From Jackrogersella multiformis (Eukaryota > Ascomycota > Sordariomycetes > Xylariales > Hypoxylaceae): a stretch of DNA of 64,000 nt. The stretch is from positions 1,984,001 to 2,048,000 of the forward strand of contig CADCXD010000009.1 of assembly GCA_902806575.1 (NCBI GenBank). The letters run 5' to 3'. The position numbers and the translations under genes were made by a program. Shown here piece by piece: positions 24,447 through 33,315 of the stretch. The stretch's first letter is position 1; each line of letters opens with the position of its first letter. Below the pieces are notes generated by a model, which saw only the letters and a list, made by a program, of their open reading frames with translations, was not told the DNA's origin and ran no database searches.

Positions 24447-27398
24447 AATATCGGAGTATCTCCTTAGTATGAGGCCTGATAGGAGAGATATTGCACAGCC
24501 TCTAGACGCTAAAGGAGGATTCGAGGTGCTCTATATAGATTGGCTTTTGATAGTTTGGAAAATCAGTAGGGCCTCGAGCAGGGACTGACTGGTATACTCT
24601 ACTCGAGTCGATACCTACCTATGGCCATCCCTTTAGAAAGTGGTAGTCACATATATACCCGTGACAACCCTGCTATATTGGACCTCGTGGGTGCTGCTTG
24701 GTATGAAATCTCATTTGGACATGCGTCCCGACGTATTTTAAGCGAGAAAAATGTGACAGGTTCCCAAATCGATGGAAACAATCTTCACTCTACGTCCGTG
24801 ATGGGGCGTCGAAGAAGAGACATCAACTTCAGGAAGTACTGGCAATTCACTAAGTAAATATCGAGTATAAGAGCCGCACGGCAGTCCTCCCGATGTAATA
24901 CACGGAAGCAATCGAATTCCAATCCCTAAGCATATTTATGCGAGATCATGCAGGTAGCGGCCGAGATATATGAGGGTTTGTCGGCTTCGAGAATTTGATT
25001 GTATAGGTAAGTGCCGTACCGCAGCCATGGTATTGGGTTCTCATTTGTTTGCAAACTTGGCGAACTTGTTGGGTATCCGACCCCAAAGTTAGAGATACGA
25101 CAAGGTCCATGCCGGTAAGTATAGCCCCTTGATGCAGCGCGGAGGCCACCCGGTGGTCTACCATTTACCGAAAATGTTGACTGCCTAGCTTTTGGTTCGT
25201 CCGCGGATGTTTTGAAGTCGGGGTTATAAGCGACTTTGATATGCTAGCGCCTCCATCTTAAAGCAAGGGAAGCAATAAGTATGTATAGTATACCTACATG
25301 GAATGGAGCTCACCTGGGATAGTGATCCTTATAAGGGGGGCATAGCCTATCTGGTTGGTGACAGTGTTGTGTTCAATAGAGTGGTAATTACTCAGCGGAT
25401 GTTAGTCCCGGTATCCCGTAGCCTTACATTACAAGGTATTTAAGGAATTTGTGATTCACGGTTGAGTTCTACCTCCGGCCGACAGATGGTAGTCTTGTCT
25501 TTGTATAGCATCTTAGGATGTCTGCAGCACCGTCAAGCAGCGACGGAGCCGGCCGGGTTTTTAATTCTATTATAGTTGCGATATAGTGTTGTCTAATCCA
25601 TTCTGATTAGTAGAACGTAGCGAAATTAATGCTTTGTGCGAGTTTTTTTAAACCTAGGTAGGTATTGGTCGATTTCTCTAGTATAGGAGATTTGATTATT
25701 AGCAAACAATGGCTTCGACCGCTTATGATGGAGTTAGTCTCGTTCTAGCAAAAAAAGAAACATTATCCGAAGCTACTAACTCCTGTAAGCTTGAGAAGGT
25801 GTAGGTCTATATTCTTAAAAGATTAATGCCTCCTATGGTAACCTCTGAAGCTATATATCTCGAATATAGGGGCATGTAAGTGAGTATGGTTATGTAATAT
25901 TACCTAGCATATACGAAGAGGTCAACTTAAAGGAGTTTACCCCGAGAGCAAACTGTGTAGATTATTGTAGCCCAATGGAATCGTAACTAAACACATAACA
26001 TGGTAGCTTTAACATAACCGCTTACATAATTAAAATAAAGGATTCCGGATCTTGGTGATACGATAGGTAATAAGAGATTGTAGGAGTTCCGTGGAGCTGC
26101 TGTGCTACAAACGGTGGGGAGTGTATGATGAAGTAAGGCATGTCATATATCATATAACACCATAGCTGCCTATAAAGTAGATAGATAATATGCCCATGAG
26201 CTAACGGTATGTCAGCAGGTCAGTAACATTTAAGAGTAGAACTGCGGGCTGGAAACGTTACACGAGATACTATCATGGGTATCCTTCCCATTGGTATTTG
26301 GTATTGCTAACTTGGCAACACAAATTCTTTGATGTAGATCTCTGGGAATTTTTACCCTTTTCGGTCTCTTCCTCTTACCCCCTTTCCTTGTTTCCTTTAG
26401 GTGTTAACACAAATTCCGCATCGCCTTCATAGAATACAAGTTTGACCTTCATCCGAGTCGTTGGATACGGCGTATGGGACTTTTGGGTGAGGTAGCAAGA
26501 GTCCCATCTCGAGCGGTTATTCCGAGCTAGGAGCTCTCATAACGCTACGCCTTGGCGGTTTTCATCTCTATCGACGTGCGAATGTACGCGACCAAGTGCT
26601 TTGAGAGCATTGCTATACCTGGGTATATCAAGTTCTTTGTATGAACCGCGTCAACTTGTTAATATATCCCTTATAGGCGTAAGGGTTTATCGTTTGAAGT
26701 GGTTTCCAAATATTAGGTAGCGTCTTTTATGTATCATTCGAAGATATGTCTAAGACCGCATGTAAAATCACCGAAGCTTCTGCTCCTATACGTACCTAGG
26801 TACCTAGGTATGTAAATGATTAAAATGGTCACGGTGCTATGAAGCCGTAGATCGGGGTTGAAGTTCGTCTCATATGCGAAGTCAATCGAAAGATCGGTTG
26901 CCATAGCTTGCCTACCTGGTAACGAAGTTGATGTTTAATAAATCTATTTCGTCGGACTTGAGGAACTATGACCAGGGAAATAAAATAAACACTAGATTCT
27001 ATTAGAATGAAATTATACAAATTACGGAATAGTCTCTCGAATACTTAGGTCAACGTTATTCGATGAAAATTAAGGGTTGTAAGGTTGTAGGGTTGTAGGG
27101 CTTCAGCTTCAGCCCCCTGGCTTGACAGCTCTATATATCTTATCGATAAGATATAACGGGCTAATCGATAAGGAAATACCGTTGAAGCTTAAAGCTTGAG
27201 CTTCAATACAATCCTATCGTCCACCCTACACCCACCCACTGTACTAATTCTCGTCACTCAATATCGCAAACTCCAACATCTCTCCTTCCACCAACAACCA
27301 TCCACCCTGTGGAAAATTCCGATATTTCAAGCCCTCGGTAATCATCCCACCCTTCCCCCTTCCCCCTTCCCCGCGACCAGCACCACCAAAAGAAAACA
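24447..27398. other. 3 kb divergent intergenic region, AT-rich
   Basis: No gene is supported. Motif copies lie near 25651-25666 and 26791-26812. The segment at about 25600-26150 is AT-rich and low in coding signal. The PRP38-proximal end carries two ATCGATAA boxes (separate entry). Short open frames elsewhere look like chance. Confidence 0.55.
27139..27172. promoter_or_regulatory. Paired ATCGATAA boxes upstream of PRP38
   Basis: A perfect 12-bp palindrome CTTATCGATAAG at 27139-27150 is followed 22 bp later, centre to centre, by AATCGATAAG at 27163-27172. They lie about 230-260 bp before the PRP38 ATG. The same core is paired upstream of HER2 (30181-30205). A promoter role is inferred. Confidence 0.5.
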
Positions 27399-28253
27399 AT
27401 GCCGCCCGACACCCACCGCGCCGACGAGCGGCGCTTCCTCGACGAGCGGGGCTCGTCGGCGGCGCTCGCGCCCAACGGGCTGAATCCGGCGACGATCATG
27501 GAGAAGGCGGTGCGGGAGCGGATCGTGGACTCGTACTTCTGGAAGGAGCAGTGCTTCGGGGTGAACGAGGCGGACGTGGTGGACCGCGTGGTGGACCACG
27601 TGTCGTTCGTGGGCGGCACGTACGGCGTGACGCAGAAGCCCACGCCGTTCCTGTGCCTGGCATTCAAGCTGCTGCAGCTGGCGCCCGGAGACGCCGTGCT
27701 GGCCGAGTACCTCGGCTTCGGCGGCGACCGCTTCAAGTACCTGCGCGCCCTGGCCGTCTTCTACGTGCGCCTGACCCGCCGCCCCGAGCACGTCTACAAG
27801 ATCCTCGAGCCGCTCCTCGAGGACCGCCGCAAGCTGAGGCGCAAGGGCCGCGCCGGCACCAGCTTGACCTACGTCGACCAGTTCGTCGACGACCTGCTGA
27901 CCAAAGACCGCGTCTGCGCCACGAGCCTGTGGCAGATGCCGAAGCGCGAGATCCTCGAGGATTTGGAGCTACTGGAGCCGAGGACCAGCCCGCTTGGTGA
28001 TATTGAGGATTTACTAGAGGAGGAGGAGGAGGAGGAGGAGGAAAAGGATGATACAGAGATGAACGGCGCGAATGAAGAGGCGGGATCGGATAGCGACGAG
28101 GGTCTAGTTGAGGAAGACCGATTCGACAGGGGACGTAGGAGATCGACTTCTAGGTCAAGTGGGAGAGGGCGCTCGAACTCGAGGGACCGAAGCCGTTCAC
28201 GGGATAATATGGATGTGGACCGAGGTGATGGCTCAAATGAAGATGAGAGGTGA
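27399..28253 (+). CDS. PRP38: Pre-mRNA-splicing factor 38 (Prp38)
   Basis: Component of the U4/U6.U5 tri-snRNP and B-complex spliceosome, needed for spliceosome activation in the nucleus. A single exon encodes 284 residues. The PRP38 domain covers about residues 25-190, with MEKAVRERIVDSYFWKEQCF, CLAFKLLQL, YLRALAVFYVRLT and YVDQFVDDLLT. The C-terminal tail has a run of about ten Glu followed by Arg-Ser dipeptides (STSRSSGRGRSNSRDRSRSR), as in many splicing proteins. Coding GC is very high up to about 27960 and drops sharply in the tail. The promoter carries paired ATCGATAA boxes. The gene converges on HER2 with a gap of about 260 bp. Confidence 0.95.
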   Translation: MPPDTHRADERRFLDERGSSAALAPNGLNPATIMEKAVRERIVDSYFWKEQCFGVNEADVVDRVVDHVSFVGGTYGVTQKPTPFLCLAFKLLQLAPGDAVLAEYLGFGGDRFKYLRALAVFYVRLTRRPEHVYKILEPLLEDRRKLRRKGRAGTSLTYVDQFVDDLLTKDRVCATSLWQMPKREILEDLELLEPRTSPLGDIEDLLEEEEEEEEEKDDTEMNGANEEAGSDSDEGLVEEDRFDRGRRRSTSRSSGRGRSNSRDRSRSRDNMDVDRGDGSNEDER

Positions 28254-28511
28254 CATTACGGCTATACCACACGAATCACCACAGATTTCCATACAGCTAT
28301 TCAAAAGGCGAAGTTGAGCTTAGTGTCCGACACGAATATGCATGGTAAGAGCCAAAAAGACCTGTTTTACAATTCTATTGGGTATTATATGGTATTATAT
28401 CATATATATCATCTCTGACTCCATCTCTGCCCGTAGCCTATAAAGCTCCTAGCTAGGTAGATGAGATTTATCTTGTTCATCCTCTAGCACTAGGATGTAC
28501 CAACCAAGGCT

Positions 28512-30071
28512 CTAAAAGAGCTTTTGCTGCAAAGCATGGGGCGATAGCACATCGGCTACGGACAGTAGCCGCGCATCGTCCCAATATTGTCCGATGAGTT
28601 GCAAGCCGCCAAAGCTGAGCAATCTTTCTTCCTCTTTGGTGGAATCGACGGGGATATCCATGGGAATACTAATTGCGGGGAGTCCTGCAAGGCTGGCCGG
28701 GACGGTGAAGACATCATTCATGTAGGAATCAAGAGACGTCTGTTTCATGACGTCCTCTAGTAATGGCGGAGTCGTGGGTGCGGTGGGGCATAGAAGAAAG
28801 TCAACTTGCGGGGGCCCGAATTTATTTTCTAGCTCTATTGAGTCTTCCATGTCGCTCAGATCGAAAGGTTGTTCATCTTCGAGCGGGTTCGATAACTTGA
28901 AGACTCGGTCGAAGTCTCTCCTGACGAGGCGGCGGACTTTTTGGGCTTGTATGAAGTAGTTGTCCATGGCTTCAGAGCTGAGAGTGTATGAACCTAATAG
29001 AATGCGACGCTTTACCTCGCTTCCAAACCCGGTTTCTCTCGTCTTCGCATATAAAATGCCTTCGAATAAATCGCTAGCTTGCTCGTTATTTCGCTGCCCG
29101 TAACGAATTCCGTCATATTTGGATAGATTGGATGCTGCTTCAGCCGGTGCTATCACATAATATGCGGAGAGCGCATTTTTGGTGGAGGGCAATGATACGG
29201 GAACTACGCGTCCTCCCAACTCTTCAATATTTTGGGCTGCCATTAGCCACCCTTGCCGTATGCGGGGATCGAGCTCTTCGATGTTGTATTCTATCGGGAT
29301 GCCAAACGTTAGGCCTTGTATTGCACCCTCCTGAGTTGGGTTCCAAGATTTATAGCCCCTCCGCTCTGCTGTACATCTAGTACGGACGGTAGAGGGGAGA
29401 GATGTCGGGTCATTGTTATCGTGTTCCATGTATAAACCCTCTCCTACGATTACCCTGCCTATATGCCCCACGGTTTTGGCAAGCAACCCGACCGTATCTA
29501 GTGAGTTTGCGTAAGGGACAACGCCCCAGCGAGAGAGCATGCCATATGATGGCTTGAACCCAACAGTGCCAGTGTAAGCAGCTGGCATACGAACGGATCC
29601 TCCTGTATCGGTTCCCAGTGCTAAGTCTGCTTCCCCTTTCCTCACGGCGATGGCGCTACCTCCCGAGCTTCCCCCTGCCGAGTATTTCTCTAGACCGCAG
29701 ACATTGTGTATCGTCTCGAATGCAGAAGTTGCAGAGTGTGTGCCCATTCCGAACTCATCCATGCCGCTTTTCCCAATTATAGCGGCGCCCCTCTGCCTTA
29801 ATTGCCTGACAATAGTAGCATCGAAGGGAATCTTGTTCCCGGCTAGGATTTTGGATGCGCATGTTGTCGGGAGGTTTATAGTAGATATATTGTCCTTGAC
29901 AGCCAGGCGGATGTTTCCAATGGACACTTCGTCCCTAGTCGCAGAAGTTGATTCTGTGGCTGCTTGGTGAAGAGAGCGGCGCCGTATAATACCGGTCCTC
30001 CATTGGGTAGAGATCACCCTATGGGCGGCTCTGAGTTGGGAATGTCTGACATATGCAGACATATGTCCCAA
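28512..30071 (-). CDS. HER2: Glutamyl-tRNA(Gln) amidotransferase subunit A, mitochondrial
   Basis: Amidase subunit of the mitochondrial GatFAB-type enzyme that converts Glu-tRNA(Gln) to Gln-tRNA(Gln), using ammonia released from glutamine. A single exon encodes 519 residues. The amidase signature is intact: Lys59 in RLAVKDN, the cis-Ser135 in SAGGSSGGSA and nucleophile Ser159 in GTDTGGSVRMPAA. The N-terminal 45 residues are basic with few acids (RTGIIRRRSLH), fitting a mitochondrial presequence. The N-terminus is shorter than in bacterial GatA, as in yeast Her2. The start at 30071 has a second in-frame Met three codons later. The gene is divergent from the metallophosphatase gene, and paired ATCGATAA boxes lie about 110-130 bp upstream. 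Confidence 0.93.
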   Translation of the reverse strand: MGHMSAYVRHSQLRAAHRVISTQWRTGIIRRRSLHQAATESTSATRDEVSIGNIRLAVKDNISTINLPTTCASKILAGNKIPFDATIVRQLRQRGAAIIGKSGMDEFGMGTHSATSAFETIHNVCGLEKYSAGGSSGGSAIAVRKGEADLALGTDTGGSVRMPAAYTGTVGFKPSYGMLSRWGVVPYANSLDTVGLLAKTVGHIGRVIVGEGLYMEHDNNDPTSLPSTVRTRCTAERRGYKSWNPTQEGAIQGLTFGIPIEYNIEELDPRIRQGWLMAAQNIEELGGRVVPVSLPSTKNALSAYYVIAPAEAASNLSKYDGIRYGQRNNEQASDLFEGILYAKTRETGFGSEVKRRILLGSYTLSSEAMDNYFIQAQKVRRLVRRDFDRVFKLSNPLEDEQPFDLSDMEDSIELENKFGPPQVDFLLCPTAPTTPPLLEDVMKQTSLDSYMNDVFTVPASLAGLPAISIPMDIPVDSTKEEERLLSFGGLQLIGQYWDDARLLSVADVLSPHALQQKLF

Positions 30072-30180
30072 TGGTTCCCAATGGTGATAATAGAATGTAT
30101 TTTATCTTTTCGATTATTTTCTTTTTCTGATGTAAGTCGATACTTGCATCTTTGAATTGTAGATGATTTGGTGACTCCTC

Positions 30181-30205
30181 TTATCGATAATCAGTATCGA
30201 TAATC
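30181..30205. promoter_or_regulatory. Paired ATCGATAA boxes upstream of HER2
   Basis: TTATCGATAA (30181-30190) and GTATCGATAATC (30194-30205) are centred 13 bp apart, about 110-130 bp upstream of the HER2 ATG. The core is the same as in the PRP38 promoter. The regulatory role is inferred. Confidence 0.5.
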
Positions 30206-30215
30206 AAGTTGGGGT

Positions 30216-30282
30216 AGATACCTACCTAGGTACCTAGGTAGGTACTGAGGTGTCGAGCCTACTGTTATTACGCTACCTAGGT
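30216..30282. repeat. Dense cluster of the dispersed TACCTAGGTA-type motif
   Basis: Two adjacent CCTAGG cores separated by GGTACC (30216-30245), followed by another ACCTAGGT at 30274-30281. It lies in the HER2/metallophosphatase divergent promoter region, immediately beside the ATCGATAA boxes. Confidence 0.8.
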
Positions 30283-30673
30283 GTAACGGCAAGAAAGTGG
30301 ATTACCACGTATATTTATGGGTACTTGATAGCGGAGATAGCTTTATCGGATGCAGCTGTTACCTACCAAGGTATGTACCTAACCTAGGTAGTTACCTACC
30401 CGTGACGCATCGTAATGCTTGGCAGGTACCCGGATGGTCAACAGCCTACCAGGAAGGTACCCAGGTTCCAAGGTTAGTACCCTCGTAGGGTACCTGGTGG
30501 TGAAACGTCGAAGCTCTCCAACTGGTTGACAACTCATACCAACTCAACATCAAATACCTGTCAAATACATACTCACATATGTCGGTGCCTAGGTACGCTA
30601 AGGTTACCTATATTTATGTCTGACTCGAGTCCATCGGTCCTTAGGTAATAGGCACGAATCTAAACCATATTAC

Positions 30674-32636
30674 ATGATTTCAACATCCAAGCAACCCAAA
30701 ATGATCCCAAGGATTATCCTCCTTTCGTCCTTGGCCGCCGTCGCCAGGACCTCCCAACCTGGAGCTCCAGCGCCGGTCGCTGCTCCGATGCGAGAGCTCG
30801 AATGGGGACAGATCAATCTCATACATACCACAGACATACACGGCTGGCTTGGTGGACATCTACAAGAGTGAGATTATCACATCCCTAGGTAGTCACTGGC
30901 CTGGTTGAGTATCGCTAACCTATGTACTCATAATCAGACCGCAATATTCCGCCGACTGGGGTGACTACATCTCCTTCACGACTCATATGCGACAGAAGGC
31001 AGACGAGAAGGGCGTAGATCTACTTGTCATCGACACCGGAGACCGAATAGAAGGAAACGGCCTATACGATGCTTCTGATCCGAAAGGCAACTATTCCTAC
31101 GACATCTTCGGTGAACAGTCCATAGACTTACTCTGCACCGGGAACCACGAGCTATACATAGCAGCCTCGGTAGACAGGGAGCACAACACGACCGTCCCGA
31201 AATTCAAGCATAACTATATCGCGTCGAACCTCGACTATATCGAACCAGAGACCGGTAACCAGATTCCCCAGGCCCAACGTTTCATCAAATTCACTACCAA
31301 GAAGCTCGGTTACAATGTCGTGGCCTTGGGCTTCCTTTTCGACTTCGACCGAAATGCGAATAACAGTGTTGTAATACCCGTCGAAGAGACCATGAAGCAA
31401 GAATGGTTCCAGAAAGCCATCAGGGAGAAGCCCGACCTTTTCATCGTCATCGGCCACGTCGGCCTCCGAATGAAGGAGTTCGAACAGATCTTCAAGGTCA
31501 TCAGGGACGAGAACTGGTACACTCCCATCGCCTTTCTCGGTGGCCACGCCCACGTGCGTGATGCGAGAAAGTTCGACGACAATGCTTTCGCCATTGCTAG
31601 CGGTCGATACTTCGAGACCATCGGGTGGGTGTCCATCAACGGCATCAAGAAGAAGGCGGGAAGCGGCCCCTCGACCGAGGCTACTGTGTCATTTAAGCGT
31701 CGGTACATCGACAATAATCTATTCGGTCTACGCTACCATACTGGCCTAAACGAAACAACCTTCCCCACAGAGCACGGCCGCAACGTCACGCAGCTAATCG
31801 CCAGCGGCCGCAAGGCCCTCAAACTCGATGAGTCGTTCGGCTGTGCCCCGCAAGATCTATGGATGAGCCGGGCTCCGTATCCCCACAACTCCAGCATCTT
31901 CTCGTGGCTCGAGACCCAGGTCTTACCCACCGCCATCGTCGACGAAGAGCGGAAGGACGTCCCCAGGCTGGCCATCCTCAACACGGGCGCCATCCGCTTC
32001 GACATCTTCAAGGGCTCGTTCACCAAGGACTCCACGTACCTCATCTCGCCCTTCGTCAGCAAGTTCAACTACATCGCCGACGTGCCCTACGCCGTCGCCA
32101 GCAAGGTGCTCGAGCTGCTCAACGGCGCCGGCCCGGTCTTCGGCGGCGCCCTCGACACCAAGCACCTCACCATCCCCGAGCAGGTGGCGCCGAGCCCGTT
32201 CCTCGCGGCCTCGATGCTCTCCGCAGAGACGGACGAGGACGCCGCGCTCCCGCTCCTCGTCGACGGCGACGCAAGCCAGAAGCCGCTCCGCAGCCACACC
32301 GACGACCCCGAGCTGGTCGGCGGGTACACGACGCGCGACGACCTCGGCGACGACGGCGACGACGCCGTCCACTCCCCCCTCAAGTTCTACGCCGTGCCCA
32401 ACTGCGTCCAGGCCAAGATCGCCTTCCCGGCCCCTCCTCCTCCCGGCGGACAGGCCGCAGCTGACCCCGAGAAGGTCGACCTGGTCTTCGTCGACTACGT
32501 CCAGCCCTGGGTCATCACCGCGCTTAAGTTCAGCGGCGGCGACTACAGCAACGACGACGTAAAGGTGTATACGAATAGCACGCTTACCGACCTGATCGCC
32601 GGGTGGGTTAAGGAGAACTGGAGTAAGGAGTGTTGA
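30674..32636 (+). CDS. Secreted 5'-nucleotidase-like calcineurin-type metallophosphatase
   Basis: Two exons, 30674-30867 and 30938-32636 (GTGAGA donor, AATCAG acceptor). Start choice: the ATG at 30701 gives 621 residues beginning with a clean signal peptide (MIPRIILLSSLAAVA); the ATG at 30674 adds nine residues. The metallophosphoesterase core is complete: TTDIHG, DTGDRIEGNG, GNHE, GHVG and GGHAHVRD supply the usual two-metal ligands. A 5'-nucleotidase C-terminal domain follows, with LNTGAIRFDIFKG and the late FVDYVQPWV. It probably hydrolyses nucleotides or related phosphate esters in the vacuole or outside the cell, like yeast YHR202W-type proteins. An acidic insertion (about ETDEDAALPLLVDGDAS to DDLGDDGDDAV) interrupts the C-terminal domain. 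GC content rises abruptly from about 31780 to 32520, inside the gene. Confidence 0.85.
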
Positions 32637-33315
32637 GACGACGGGTAAGTGAGTGACAAGATATGATATGACATGGGATGATATGATTTGTAGCTTTATT
32701 ACCTCCTTATTTTTGGCTTTAGACTGACCTGATCCGATATGATATGGTTTGGATTCAAGATTTGAGATTGCGAACTTGACATTGGTAAAGCAACGGCACG
32801 GCACGGCATAGCTGGGTTTGGATTTTCGGGTTCTGGGTCGGATGACCTATTATACTATACCTACATACAATATATACAACGCGGTAGCGATATCTATATT
32901 TACATTTACATTTACAATCACCAATGGAACAACGCGATTAGCTTGGCACCAGCAGACTTAGGGACGGAGCAAAATAGGTAGAAAGGGGTATGCATTAGAA
33001 CGCAACGAGGTCAACTTCAACTTGAACTGATCTATCCTAGTAGTCTAGCCTAAACTACCAAACCACTACTAAACAACTATGCTTTCCGAGCCGGTACGGC
33101 TTCCCTTTCAACGCTGAGGACGTGATGCTATTTATTTATTAAACGGATGTGCTTCTTCTCCCCCGGTGTAAACCATAACGCCGATGTCCCGTAAAAAAAG
33201 CCCCGGGTGCTATGCATGGACCGCTGGTAAGTAACGTAGAAACAAGATAGAATAATCAGAAACGAAGGACTGGGTAGGCTAGACTGTACTTGTCGCAGAA
33301 GGTCGGTTCGTTCGT
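32637..33315. other. Convergent 3' intergenic region
   Basis: Between the metallophosphatase and the repeat-rich tail-anchored gene. No gene is seen. It contains short imperfect runs (ATATGATATGA-like at about 32655-32690 and ATTTACATTTACATTTACA near 32900). Confidence 0.6.

Larger units (their letters stand above)
30072..30700. other. Divergent promoter region HER2 / metallophosphatase
   Basis: About 630 bp, dense in the dispersed motif: 30216-30245, 30271-30282, 30360-30400 and 30584-30600. It also has the ATCGATAA pair at its HER2 side. No gene is present. Confidence 0.7.
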
